DNA from: Vicingus serpentipes
GTDB lineage: Bacteria; Bacteroidota; Bacteroidia; Flavobacteriales_E; Vicingaceae
NCBI GenBank assembly: GCA_024103385.1
Contig: JAGFIT010000084.1
Span: 1 to 64,000 of the forward strand
Reading direction: 5' to 3'
DNA length: 64,000 bases
The notes under the pieces are model-generated. The model was not told where the DNA came from. It was given only the letters and a program-made list of their open reading frames with translations, and ran no database searches. Every line of letters begins with the position of its first letter. Positions within the stretch are counted from its first letter, which is position 1. Positions 55,998 to 64,000 of this stretch are shown one piece after another. Position numbers and translations under genes: made by a program.

Positions 55998-57938
55998 TTA
56001 TTTTAAGATAATCCTTCCTAACTTATCTGCTAATTGTTGCTTTACTTTTTGTAAATGCAACAACTCTTTAATAAGTTCAGTATACCTTTCGATATCCGTT
56101 GTTGTTTTGAGTTGCTCTTGATTTTCTAAAATAGACTGAGTTAACTTACTCAACTTAAATGCATAAAGGGTATTGAAAACTGCTTTACTTAACAAATCTT
56201 CTTCAGTAACTGGGTAAACTCCATGCTTCGACCAATTAGGGCTTAATTCATGTTGTGAGGAAAAAACATCAATTGCAAATTGACTAATTTGTTGATTTTC
56301 ATGTTGTGTAAAATCATTGTGTAAGGGGACTCTCCCTTCATTTAATTGATGGACACAATAATTCAATACTTCCTGATAAATAGGGTTATCAAATTTGATG
56401 CCATCATTTTGAATACTTACCACAATGTATTGCGCAATGCTTATTTGTTGGATTGCCTTTTCTTCCTGTTCATTAACTGTTTCTATTTCAATTTGTTTAT
56501 CTCCATAACTAATCAGTAAACGCATCAAGTCTTTTTCCCAATGTACGGTTTCATCATTATTACTCCCCTCTTCTTCTTGAAGAGGAAAAAATGCCTCATC
56601 TGGAATTGACTCTGGTTGACTTGTTTTTTTACTAAAAGATTGTCTTAGTATTTTGTTAGTTTCATTAATTAAAGCCTGTTCAGAGATATCTAACAAAGAA
56701 CTACACTCTTTTGTATACACAGACCTCTTTATTTGATCTGGAATAACTGCTATACTAGAAACAATATCTTTAATTAAGCCTGCTCGTTTTATCGGATCAT
56801 CACCCACCTCACCTATCAATACACTCGTTTTAAATCGAATAAAATCTTCTGCGTGATTAGTGATGTATTCCTTCAACTCTTCGGTAGTGTGTTTTTTAGC
56901 ATAAGAGTCTGGATCTTCTCCTTCAGGAAACAAAACTACCCGAACATTCATTCCCTCTTGCAAAATCATATCAATCCCTCTAAAAGAAGCCTTCAGTCCA
57001 GCCGCATCCCCATCATATAAAATAGTAATATTAGGTGTGAATCGTTTAATTAATCGAATTTGTCCTTCGGTCAATGAAGTTCCTGATGAAGACACCACAT
57101 TTTCAACTCCTGATTGATAAAGAGATATCACATCGGTATAGCCTTCTACTAAATAACAATTATCTTCCTGCGTAATCGCTTTTTTCGCATAATATATTCC
57201 ATAAAGTACTTTACTTTTATGGTAAATTTCTGATTCAGGGGAATTTAAATATTTGGCTGCTTTTTCGTCAGACTTCAATATTCTTCCTCCAAAACCCAAA
57301 ACTCTTCCTGAAAGATTATGAATAGGAAACATCACCCTCCCCTTAAAACGATCAAACTTCTTATCTCCTTTTACAATAGTTAATCCTGTCTTCTCTAAGT
57401 AACTTAAATTATGACCTTCTTTTTCTGCCGCATCCGTAAATGCAGTCCATTCATCAGGACTATAACCTAACTGAAATTTTTCAATGGTATCTTCCCGAAA
57501 ACCTCGCTCTATAAAATAACTCAATCCTATGGCTTTTCCTTCATCCGAATCATGTAACTGCTTCTTAAAGTAATTGGCCGCATAGTTAGACACAATGTAT
57601 AAACTTTCTCGTTCGTTGGCTGCTACTTTTTGCTCATCAGTCTGCTCCTCCTCTTCTATTTCAATATTGTACTTGTCGGCTAAAAACTTTAACGCCTCAG
57701 GATAAGAGTAATGCTCATGCTCCATTATAAAGTTAACGGAGTTACCCGCTTTACCACAGCCAAAACATTTGTATATTCCTTTGGCAGGAGATACTGTAAA
57801 CGAAGGTGTTTTTTCATTATGAAAAGGACAATTCCCTAAAAAATTAGCTCCTCGCTTTTTTAAAGGCACAAACTCTCCTACTACATCTTCTATAATCGCA
57901 GCTTCAAATATTTCATCTATGGTTTGCTTAGGAATCAA
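55998..57938 (-). CDS. dnaG: DNA primase
   Basis: The 646-residue protein begins MIPKQTIDEIFEAAIIEDVV. The zinc-binding set is Cys37, His40, Cys58 and Cys61 (GNCPFHNEKTPSF ... YKCFGCGKAGN). The RNA polymerase core carries RGRVMFPIHN-like text (RFKGRVMFPIHNLSGRVLGF), and the TOPRIM motifs include YLVEGYTDVISLYQSGVENV and ILYDGDAAGLKASFRG. The C-terminal region (about 460-646) is helical, as expected for helicase binding. It makes RNA primers for lagging-strand synthesis. Length and motifs are normal. Confidence 0.97.
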   Translation of the reverse strand: MIPKQTIDEIFEAAIIEDVVGEFVPLKKRGANFLGNCPFHNEKTPSFTVSPAKGIYKCFGCGKAGNSVNFIMEHEHYSYPEALKFLADKYNIEIEEEEQTDEQKVAANERESLYIVSNYAANYFKKQLHDSDEGKAIGLSYFIERGFREDTIEKFQLGYSPDEWTAFTDAAEKEGHNLSYLEKTGLTIVKGDKKFDRFKGRVMFPIHNLSGRVLGFGGRILKSDEKAAKYLNSPESEIYHKSKVLYGIYYAKKAITQEDNCYLVEGYTDVISLYQSGVENVVSSSGTSLTEGQIRLIKRFTPNITILYDGDAAGLKASFRGIDMILQEGMNVRVVLFPEGEDPDSYAKKHTTEELKEYITNHAEDFIRFKTSVLIGEVGDDPIKRAGLIKDIVSSIAVIPDQIKRSVYTKECSSLLDISEQALINETNKILRQSFSKKTSQPESIPDEAFFPLQEEEGSNNDETVHWEKDLMRLLISYGDKQIEIETVNEQEEKAIQQISIAQYIVVSIQNDGIKFDNPIYQEVLNYCVHQLNEGRVPLHNDFTQHENQQISQFAIDVFSSQHELSPNWSKHGVYPVTEEDLLSKAVFNTLYAFKLSKLTQSILENQEQLKTTTDIERYTELIKELLHLQKVKQQLADKLGRIILK

Positions 57939-57961
57939 CTTTTAGCTTTTGGTGTTTAGTC

Positions 57962-57999
57962 TTTGGTGTAAATTTACGTTCTAAAAACCATACACCAAA
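57962..57999. repeat. 9-bp inverted repeat upstream of dnaG
   Basis: TTTGGTGTA at 57962-57970 and TACACCAAA at 57991-57999, separated by 20 bases, lie in the short gap between the MORN-repeat lipoprotein stop and the dnaG start. A similar TTTTGGTGTTTAGT word lies at 57948. This may be a regulatory hairpin or a small repeat. Confidence 0.4.
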
Positions 58000-58017
58000 A
58001 ACCATCAACGAATACAT

Positions 58018-58440
58018 TCAAAAATCTTTTTCTTTGGTTAGCTTCCCTTCCTCATTATAAAATTTCCAATGCCCTATCGCCTTATCATTTTCATATTGTC
58101 CTTCATACATCAATTGTCCATTGGGGTAATAAACTTTCCCTATTCCCATTCTTACTCCACCCTCAAATTCTCCTTCACTCTGCAACTTCCCATCTTCAAA
58201 ATAAGCTTTCCACATTCCTTCTCTTTTTCCTTTTAATAGTTTCCCTCCCATTTTAAATTGTCCGTTCTCAAAAAAAGCTTTTTGTTCTACCACTTCCTCT
58301 TTTCCATCTATTTGCTGCACATAATGTATTGTTTTCGGTTGTCCGTTAGCAAATGTTTCTTCTACTCTTTCCTCAATAGGAGGTGCTTCACAGGCATATA
58401 ACATAACTCCGCATAATGTAAAAAAAAGTACTTTTTTCAT
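58018..58440 (-). CDS. Lipoprotein with MORN-like (YwqK-type) repeats
   Basis: The 140-residue protein has a lipoprotein signal (MKKVLFFTLCGVMLYACEAP, lipid Cys near residue 17). Several repeats of the pattern 'FENGQ/YPNGQ..YEGQYENDK..G.WK.Y' follow (for example YYPNGQLMYEGQYENDKAIG). This is the MORN variant found in YwqK-type proteins, which are labelled antitoxin in databases without clear support here. No toxin gene is adjacent. It starts 3 bases after the polyprenyl synthetase stop, so the two are probably co-transcribed. Confidence 0.85.
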   Translation of the reverse strand: MKKVLFFTLCGVMLYACEAPPIEERVEETFANGQPKTIHYVQQIDGKEEVVEQKAFFENGQFKMGGKLLKGKREGMWKAYFEDGKLQSEGEFEGGVRMGIGKVYYPNGQLMYEGQYENDKAIGHWKFYNEEGKLTKEKDF

Positions 58441-58443
58441 GTT

Positions 58444-59421
58444 CTATTTTGTTCTTTCTATTGTATAATTAACTAATGCCTTCAGCGCTATGTTTGCTTC
58501 GTTTTGTTCAAACTCGTTTAAAATAGCTATTGCTTTTTCCTTATAAGATATCATTGCTTGTTGGGCATATTCAATTCCTCCATTTTGAATAACAAACTCA
58601 ACTACTTCTTTCACCTTTTTCTTGTTCTCATTGTGTTTTCTGATGGTATTGATGATGTTTTTCTTATCCGATTTAGAAGCGTTATTCAAAACATAAATCA
58701 AAGGCAAAGTCATCTTTTTTTCTTTAATATCAATTGCCGTTGGCTTTCCAATTTTATCCCCATTACTACCATAATCAAACAAGTCGTCTTTTATCTGAAA
58801 CGCAATACCTGTATATTCTCCAAATAAGCGCATTTTCTCTACAGTTGCCTTATCCATTCCAACAGAATTAGCTCCTGAAGCACAACATGAAGCAATCAAT
58901 GTCGCTGTTTTTTGTCGGATAATATCATAATATACAGCCTCCGTTATATCTAGTTTTCGAGCTTTTTCTATCTGTAACAATTCTCCTTCACTCATTTCTT
59001 TCACGGAATTAGACATTATTTTTAACAATCCAAACTCTTCGTTTTCTACTGCCAACAATAGGCCTTTCGACAATAAATAATCACCAACTAAAACTGCTAT
59101 TTTATTTTTCCAAACAGCATTAATTGACCAAAAGCCTCTACGTTTATTCGCATCATCCACCACATCATCATGCACCAAAGTAGCAGTATGCAATAATTCA
59201 ATCATCGCTGCAGCATGATAGGTAGAATCCGTTGTTTTTCCAAAAACTTTAGCCGATAAAAAAACAAACATCGGGCGCATTTGTTTCCCTTTTCGCTTGA
59301 TAATATAATGCATTATCTTGTCCAACAGCGCTACCCTGCTTTTCATAGAAGCTCTGAACCGAGGCTCAAATTCCTCAATCTCAGTTAATATAGGTTGCTT
59401 GATATCGTCTAATTTACTCAT
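58444..59421 (-). CDS. Polyprenyl diphosphate synthase (IspB-type)
   Basis: The protein has 325 residues from the ATG at 59421 (MSKLDDIKQP); an upstream ATG at 59433 adds four residues. It carries the two Asp-rich motifs (LVHDDVVDDANKRRG and FQIKDDLFDYG), GKQMRPMFVFLSAKVFG, and KPTAIDIKEKKMTLPLIYVL. It chain-elongates allylic diphosphates with isopentenyl diphosphate, probably giving the menaquinone side chain. Product length cannot be read from sequence. It is the first gene of a two-gene unit with the MORN lipoprotein. Confidence 0.93.
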   Translation of the reverse strand: MSKLDDIKQPILTEIEEFEPRFRASMKSRVALLDKIMHYIIKRKGKQMRPMFVFLSAKVFGKTTDSTYHAAAMIELLHTATLVHDDVVDDANKRRGFWSINAVWKNKIAVLVGDYLLSKGLLLAVENEEFGLLKIMSNSVKEMSEGELLQIEKARKLDITEAVYYDIIRQKTATLIASCCASGANSVGMDKATVEKMRLFGEYTGIAFQIKDDLFDYGSNGDKIGKPTAIDIKEKKMTLPLIYVLNNASKSDKKNIINTIRKHNENKKKVKEVVEFVIQNGGIEYAQQAMISYKEKAIAILNEFEQNEANIALKALVNYTIERTK

Positions 59422-59602
59422 AAAAAACGGCAATAAATTGCGGCTTAAAAGTACTTATAATTTAAGTCTATTTAAAAGTAAACAGGGCTATTTTTCCAAA
59501 AATCATCAAAAATATTAGGAGTACTCAAATATTCATTTTTTTAACATAAACAGTAATTTTACTTTATTACTTTTAACGGCTAATCTTAACCCTGAGATTT
59601 TT

Positions 59603-59950
59603 ATGAAAAAAATATATTACCTTTCAACTTGTTCCACATGCATTCGAATAATTAAAGAATTAGGATTAGATAATTCTTTCGAATTTCAAGATATTAAAAC
59701 GGTTAAAATCACCGAAAAACAATTGGAACAAATGGCTAAAATGAGTGGCTCTTACGAAAGTTTATTCAGCAGAAAAGCCATGAAATACAAATCAATGGGA
59801 TTAAAGGAAAAATCGTTAAGTGAAAGTGACTACAAAAAATTAATGCTAGAAGAATATACCTTCCTTAAAAGACCCGTAATTATTGTTAACGATAAAATAT
59901 TTATAGGTAATTCTAAAAATGTAATCGCTGAAGCTGCAAAAGCAATATGA
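59603..59950 (+). CDS. ArsC/Spx-like thioredoxin-fold protein
   Basis: The 115-residue protein has the CxxC pair in YYLSTCSTCIRIIKELGL near residues 10-13, DIKTVKITEKQLEQM, and FLKRPVIIVNDKIFIGNS with the conserved RPV region. This is the arsenate reductase/Spx-type fold. No arsenic genes are near, so the arsenate role is unsupported; a thiol-reductase or Spx-like function is possible. The stop overlaps the next start (ATGA, 59947-59950). Confidence 0.88.
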   Translation: MKKIYYLSTCSTCIRIIKELGLDNSFEFQDIKTVKITEKQLEQMAKMSGSYESLFSRKAMKYKSMGLKEKSLSESDYKKLMLEEYTFLKRPVIIVNDKIFIGNSKNVIAEAAKAI

Positions 59951-60834
59951 ATAACAATTTAAAAGCTCACCTGTCTATTTTAGGTGCTAACGTTATTTAC
60001 GGAATCAATTACACCGTTGCTAAAGATGTTATGCCCGACTACATTTCTCCTTTCGGCTTGGTATTTTGTAGAATTCTTGGTGCTTTAATTTTATTCTGGT
60101 CAGTAAGCTTATTTCAATATGAAAAAGTAGAAAAAAAAGATTTGTTATTATTAGCTACTTGTGGCTTTTTTGGGGTATTCGCCAATCAACTAATGTTCTT
60201 GTACGGATTGGACAATACCACCCCCATCAATGCGAGTATTATTATGATTTCTAATCCTATTTTAGTTTTAATTGCTTCTGCTATTATATTAAAAAATCGT
60301 ATCACAAGCATGAAGGTAACAGGAATTGCCTTAGGTATTTTTGGAGCACTATTATTATTACTTCTAAAACAAGATTTTTCTTTTGGATCTGAATATTTAC
60401 TAGGTGATACGTTTATCTTTTTAAATGCCACAGCTTATGGAATTTACCTTGTGTTGGTATTTCCTTTAATGAAAAAATACAATCCATTAACTGTTCTTAA
60501 ATGGATTTTTACGTTCGGAATTATTTTTGTTTTTCCATTTAGCATACAAGATTTTACAACTACTGAATGGCAAAATTTTTCTACCAAAATTTGGCTGGAG
60601 TTTTCTTTTGTCATCATAGGAACTACTTTTTTTGCTTATCTGTTAAATATTTATGGGTTGAGGCGTTTAAACCCTTCTGTTGTTTCTACCTATATTTATT
60701 TACAACCTTTATTTGCAGCGCTTATTGCCATTTGGGCCGGAAAAGATGCTCTTGATGGCGTAAAAATAGTAGCTGCTTTACTCATTTTTAGTGGAGTATA
60801 TTTAGTCAATAAGTCCTCTTTACCAACACATTAG
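59947..60834 (+). CDS. EamA-family (DMT) transporter
   Basis: The 295-residue protein has ten hydrophobic helices in two EamA halves (about 8-135 and 150-290). The first carries GANVIYGINYTVAKDVMPDY and NTTPINASIIMISNPILVLI; the second ends with SVVSTYIYLQPLFAALIAIW. Drug/metabolite transporters of this type usually export amino acids or other small metabolites; the substrate cannot be told. It is translationally coupled to the ArsC-like gene upstream. Confidence 0.93.
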   Translation: MNNNLKAHLSILGANVIYGINYTVAKDVMPDYISPFGLVFCRILGALILFWSVSLFQYEKVEKKDLLLLATCGFFGVFANQLMFLYGLDNTTPINASIIMISNPILVLIASAIILKNRITSMKVTGIALGIFGALLLLLLKQDFSFGSEYLLGDTFIFLNATAYGIYLVLVFPLMKKYNPLTVLKWIFTFGIIFVFPFSIQDFTTTEWQNFSTKIWLEFSFVIIGTTFFAYLLNIYGLRRLNPSVVSTYIYLQPLFAALIAIWAGKDALDGVKIVAALLIFSGVYLVNKSSLPTH

Positions 60835-60915
60835 AATAAATTTATACTCCAATTTTATTGCATCGTATTTAGAAATTTAATATTTTAGCTTTCTAACTAA
60901 TTCACACTTCTATCT

Positions 60916-61656
60916 ATGAACACAAATTCCTTCAAAATAGCTGGACTAGCAGTTTTAATGAGCCTGTTTTTTACTAGCACTAATACTTATGCTCAAGCCT
61001 TTAGGAAAGGTGCGTTTTTAATAAGTATTTCAGAAGGCGGAGTAAATGCCCATTATAACACTAACAACAAAAGTATTGTTGCTGATGACATTAACCCTGA
61101 AACACCAACTTCGTCTCACGACTACCTAAGCGGGATAAGAGATCCTTTGATTATTGAGTATGGAATTACCAATCGAATTGGAATTGGATTAGCTGCTGGA
61201 GGAGATATTTGGAAAATAGATCCTAAAAAATATGGAATCAATGCCCCTGGAGAGAAAATTAATATCCTTACCAAAGAATTTACTTTTGATTTAAGCTATC
61301 ATTTTTATGTAAAAAGAAGAATAGATTGGACCATTTATGGTTCAATAGGAGGTTTTTCTGTTCTCTTTAACGAAAGCTTTAATGGTGAAGAACAAAATTA
61401 CTATGCAGATGGACATATATTACGAACAGGGTCTTTAATCCGCTACTATGTTTTTAAACGATGGGCAGTTTTAGGAATGGTAAGCTTGTATGATAGTAAG
61501 GCCGCTCCTAAAGAGGGAAGAGCAAAAATAGAAGAAAACAACCTTCCTCATGATTATGCCACAAGAATTAAAGGATGGGCTTTTGAATTTGGGATCTCTT
61601 TCCGTATTGGGAAATATGCCTGGGATAAACCTGAACTCTCTTTTGAAGAGGAATAA
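60916..61656 (+). CDS. Outer-membrane beta-barrel-like secreted protein
   Basis: The 246-residue protein has a signal peptide (cut near TYAQ). The body alternates Gly/aromatic beta strands (FRKGAFLISISEGG, LIIEYGITNRIGIGLAAGGD, FTFDLSYHFYVKRRIDWTIY, FEFGISFRIGKYAW) and ends in a short acidic tail. This is the pattern of small outer-membrane porin-like beta-barrels of Bacteroidota. The function is unknown. It is a single gene with a strong terminator after it. Confidence 0.8.
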   Translation: MNTNSFKIAGLAVLMSLFFTSTNTYAQAFRKGAFLISISEGGVNAHYNTNNKSIVADDINPETPTSSHDYLSGIRDPLIIEYGITNRIGIGLAAGGDIWKIDPKKYGINAPGEKINILTKEFTFDLSYHFYVKRRIDWTIYGSIGGFSVLFNESFNGEEQNYYADGHILRTGSLIRYYVFKRWAVLGMVSLYDSKAAPKEGRAKIEENNLPHDYATRIKGWAFEFGISFRIGKYAWDKPELSFEEE

Positions 61657-61676
61657 TTATTCGAAATTTGAATAAA

Positions 61677-61710
61677 AAGGCTACTTAAAATTTTAAGTAG
61701 CCTTTTTATT
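61677..61710 (+). terminator. Intrinsic terminator
   Basis: AAAAGGCTACTTAAAA and TTTTAAGTAGCCTTTTTATT form a long perfect stem followed by a T-run, 20 bases after the beta-barrel gene. Confidence 0.9.
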
Positions 61711-61746
61711 TTTAGAAAAAATTTAAGTGTAAATGCGAAGATTTCA

Positions 61747-61775
61747 TTGATAAATCAATAGGTTTGTTACATTTG
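61747..61775 (+). promoter_or_regulatory. Bacteroidota-type promoter of yicC-gmk-nadD
   Basis: TTG at 61747-61749 and TACATTTG at 61768-61775 with an 18-base spacer. This is the same layout as the rpsT promoter. The yicC start lies 19 bases downstream of the -7 box. Confidence 0.65.
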
Positions 61776-61794
61776 TATACCTAATTTATTTTGC

Positions 61795-62670
61795 ATGATA
61801 AAATCAATGACCGGGTTTGGAAAAGCTACTGGAGAAGTAAACCTCAAAAAAATAAATGTAGAGGTTAAATCATTAAACAGTAAACAAGCCGACATTTCCG
61901 TACGAATGCCTTCTTTTTATAAAGAAAAAGAACTCCCTCTCCGCTCATTAATTAACCAAAATTTACAACGAGGAAAAATTGAATTTAACTTGTATGTTGA
62001 ATTGTTAGAAGGACAATCCTCACACAATTTAAATACCGACCTTTTTAAAAAATATTATGCTGAATTAAATACTATTTCGGAAGAGTTGGGTGAAAAAAAC
62101 AATACCGATTTAATTTCAATTGTGTCTCGAATGCCTGAAATTATGAAGTCTGAAAAAATGGATTTGGATGAAGATGAATGGACAGTCATTGAAAAAATTA
62201 TAGCATCTGCACTCGATAATATCAATGAGTTTAGAACTGCCGAAGGAAAGACATTAGAAGATGAGTTAGCTCTTCGAATTAGCAATATTGAAGCTTTATT
62301 GATTCAAGTAGATCAATACGAACAAATTAGAATTGAAGCAGTAAAAGATCGAATTTTAAACCATCTCCATGAAACTGTTGGAAAAGATAAGGTCAATAAC
62401 GATCGGTTTGAGCAAGAATTAATTTACTATTTGGAGAAATACGATATCTCAGAAGAAAAAACACGCCTTACTGCTCATCTTAACTATTTTAAAGAAACCA
62501 TGAATTCCAATGATTCTGAGGGTAAAAAGCTAGGTTTTATTACGCAAGAGATAGGAAGAGAAGTCAATACACTTGGCTCAAAAGCAAATCATGCCGAAAT
62601 GCAAAAAATTGTAGTTGAAATGAAAGATGAATTGGAAAAAGTTAAAGAACAAGTTTTAAATATTTTATAA
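61795..62670 (+). CDS. yicC: YicC-family endoribonuclease-like protein
   Basis: The 291-residue protein begins IKSMTGFGKATGEVNLKKIN, has VEVKSLNSKQADISVRMP and NLQRGKIEFNLYVE in the N-terminal domain. The C-terminal domain ends in GKKLGFITQEIGREVNTLGS and KANHAEMQKIVVEMKDELEK. YicC proteins are linked to RNA turnover and act as endoribonucleases in some bacteria. It is followed by gmk after 4 bases, the usual order in many bacteria. Normal length. Confidence 0.95.
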   Translation: MIKSMTGFGKATGEVNLKKINVEVKSLNSKQADISVRMPSFYKEKELPLRSLINQNLQRGKIEFNLYVELLEGQSSHNLNTDLFKKYYAELNTISEELGEKNNTDLISIVSRMPEIMKSEKMDLDEDEWTVIEKIIASALDNINEFRTAEGKTLEDELALRISNIEALLIQVDQYEQIRIEAVKDRILNHLHETVGKDKVNNDRFEQELIYYLEKYDISEEKTRLTAHLNYFKETMNSNDSEGKKLGFITQEIGREVNTLGSKANHAEMQKIVVEMKDELEKVKEQVLNIL

Positions 62671-62674
62671 AAAA

Positions 62675-63241
62675 ATGGAAGGAAAGTGTATAATTTTATG
62701 TGCACCATCAGGAGCAGGAAAAACATCGATTACTAAGTTTTTATTGAATCAGAATTTACCTTTAGAATTTTCTATTTCGGCCTGTAATAGAGAAAAACGT
62801 AAAAATGAAGTGGATGGAGTAGATTACTACTTTATGAGTACTGAAAATTTTAGAAAAAGAATAGACAACGATGAATTCGTTGAATGGGAAGAAGTATATG
62901 CTGATCAATTTTATGGAACACTACGTACCGAAATCAACCGAATATGGAACAAAGGGAACAATGTAATTTTCGATGTAGACGTAGAGGGAGGGCTAAGTTT
63001 ATCTAAATATTTTGGCGAAAAAGCCTTAGCTATTTTTATTAAGCCACCATCTATAGAAGAATTAGGTAAAAGACTAAGAGCTAGAGGATCAGAAACAGAA
63101 GAAGTAATTCAAAAAAGACTAGCAAAAGCAGAAAAAGAACTAGAATATGCAAAATGGTTTGATAGGATTGTTGTTAATGATAATTTAGAAAAAGCCCAAA
63201 AGGAAATACTTGAGTTTGTCAAAACATTTTTAAAAAAATAG
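62675..63241 (+). CDS. gmk: Guanylate kinase
   Basis: The 188-residue protein has the P-loop CAPSGAGKTSITKFL at about residues 9-18, SISACNREKRKNEVDGVDYY (GMP-binding region), EFVEWEEVYADQFYGT, and VIFDVDVEGG. It phosphorylates GMP to GDP. It sits between yicC and nadD in a compact operon. Confidence 0.97.
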   Translation: MEGKCIILCAPSGAGKTSITKFLLNQNLPLEFSISACNREKRKNEVDGVDYYFMSTENFRKRIDNDEFVEWEEVYADQFYGTLRTEINRIWNKGNNVIFDVDVEGGLSLSKYFGEKALAIFIKPPSIEELGKRLRARGSETEEVIQKRLAKAEKELEYAKWFDRIVVNDNLEKAQKEILEFVKTFLKK

Positions 63242-63245
63242 TAAG

Positions 63246-63851
63246 ATGAATATTGGCCTTTACTTTGGAACCTTTAACCCTATCCATGTTGGTCATTTAA
63301 TCATTGCTAACCATATGGCCAGCCATACTAATTTAGATCAGGTTTGGCTAGTTGTTTCTCCTCAAAACCCTCTTAAAAATAAAGATACTTTATTAGAAGA
63401 TTATCACAGGTTATCACTTGTAAAAGTTGCTGTAGAAGATAACCCAAAATTAATCGCCTCCGATATAGAGTTTCATCTCCCAAAACCTTCCTTTACTTCG
63501 GATACTTTAATTTATCTTCAAGAAAAATATAATCGACACCATTTTTCTTTAATTATGGGAGAGGATAATTTAAGAACTTTTCATAAATGGAAAAATTATG
63601 AAACCATCTTAAAACAACACCCCATTTATGTTTATCCTCGTGTAGCTGAAAAAGAAAATGAGCTACTAACAACAAACGAGGAAACCAAAACAATCTACCA
63701 ACATCCCCATATCATTTTATGCGATGCTCCAGTAATGAAAATATCTGCAAGTTTTATTCGTAAAGCGATTAAAGAAGGATTCGATACGCAATACCTTTTA
63801 ACAGAGCCTGTACATAAGTACGTTACTGAAATGCATTTTTATGAAAAATGA
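63246..63851 (+). CDS. nadD: Nicotinate-nucleotide adenylyltransferase
   Basis: The 201-residue protein has the nucleotidyl-transferase motif GLYFGTFNPIHVGHLIIANH near the start, VWLVVSPQNPLKNKDTLLED, FSLIMGEDNLRTFHKW and the later ISASFIRKAIKEG (ISSTxIR-like). It adenylates nicotinate mononucleotide in NAD synthesis. Its 3' end overlaps the convergent membrane-protein gene by 13 bases (63839-63851). Confidence 0.95.
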   Translation: MNIGLYFGTFNPIHVGHLIIANHMASHTNLDQVWLVVSPQNPLKNKDTLLEDYHRLSLVKVAVEDNPKLIASDIEFHLPKPSFTSDTLIYLQEKYNRHHFSLIMGEDNLRTFHKWKNYETILKQHPIYVYPRVAEKENELLTTNEETKTIYQHPHIILCDAPVMKISASFIRKAIKEGFDTQYLLTEPVHKYVTEMHFYEK

Positions 63852-64000
63852 CCCCAGACAATTGCCATTAATAAGCTTAAAAAAAGGAGCTCAGCTAGCC
63901 ACTGTTTTTTAATTTCGGTAAAATAATTCGCAATTATTATCGCTAAAGGTATGGTCATCATCAAATAAACAACCATATAATCGTATTCATTAATAAGTAG
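63839..64000 (-). CDS. C-terminus of a multi-pass membrane protein (N-terminus beyond right edge)
   Basis: The reverse strand is open from the window edge to the TAA at 63839 (53 residues). It reads YDYMVVYLMMTIPLAIIIAN, then FTEIKKQWLAELLFLSLLMA and ends VWGHFS. Two hydrophobic helices flank a short charged loop. The tail resembles small Bacteroidota integral membrane proteins (DUF6427-like), but the fragment is too short for firm naming. It overlaps the end of nadD by 13 bases, convergent. Confidence 0.7.
   Translation of the reverse strand, partial: LLINEYDYMVVYLMMTIPLAIIIANYFTEIKKQWLAELLFLSLLMAIVWGHFS

Noticed and set aside
58018-58440. Toxin-antitoxin system from the YwqK-type protein
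   Set aside because: No toxin gene is adjacent, and the protein has a lipoprotein signal; the database label antitoxin for this repeat type is not supported here.
59603-59950. Arsenic-resistance locus from the ArsC-like gene
   Set aside because: No arsR, arsB or acr3 genes are nearby, and the downstream gene is a general EamA transporter.

Overview
The window reads as chromosomal DNA of a Bacteroidota bacterium, most likely a marine Flavobacteriales-type organism. The DNA is AT-rich and the genes have almost no Shine-Dalgarno sequences. Several promoters carry the Bacteroidota -7 box TAnnTTTG. Secreted proteins end in type IX secretion (T9SS) sorting domains of type A (YPNP motif) or type B (gliding-motility-associated C-terminal domain). 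The house-keeping set (rpsT, dnaG, gmk, nadD, yicC, a polyprenyl synthetase) fits this group. No rRNA, complete tRNA or CRISPR array was seen.

Bases 1-28740 are dominated by large surface proteins: a partial adhesin running off the left edge, a beta-helix protein, a 1892-residue PKD/repeat adhesin, and an operon of a 527-residue and a 2374-residue secreted protein. Three paralogues of an uncharacterised cytoplasmic helical-repeat family, which share an N-terminal 'EKRYF' motif, lie among them, each next to an adhesin gene. One of the three is frameshifted. This repeated pairing is the best candidate for an undescribed system. Between the adhesins lies a small sigma factor / DoxX / pterin (PTPS, FolE) locus, bordered by a decayed flavodoxin-reductase-like gene and a decayed IS3 OrfA remnant.

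Bases 28900-40270 look like an acquired segment: an excisionase-like helix-turn-helix gene, a tyrosine recombinase, then an AraC-controlled run of redox, detoxification and metal genes (YceI, SDR, DsbA-like, DoxX, pirin, OsmC, CopB-type ATPase, extradiol dioxygenase) and a TetR regulator. By eye this run is less AT-rich than its flanks. A TrkH potassium-transporter fragment and a strong terminator follow. Next comes a secreted subtilase interrupted by one amber codon exactly at the tryptophan of an Asp-box.

Bases 44300-54240 hold rpsT and, on the minus strand, a long methionine and sulfur assimilation operon: metX, homoserine dehydrogenase, sulfite reductase, cobA, a CysG-N-like gene, cysH, two YeeE/YedE transporters, OsmC and metZ. 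A Bacteroidota promoter, a SAM-I (S-box) riboswitch and a short Met/Cys-containing leader ORF overlapping a hairpin precede metX. The genes link sulfate/thiosulfate-derived sulfur, siroheme synthesis for sulfite reduction, and direct sulfhydrylation of activated homoserine. Bases 54332-64000 are mostly house-keeping genes, ending in the C-terminus of a membrane protein that enters from the right edge.
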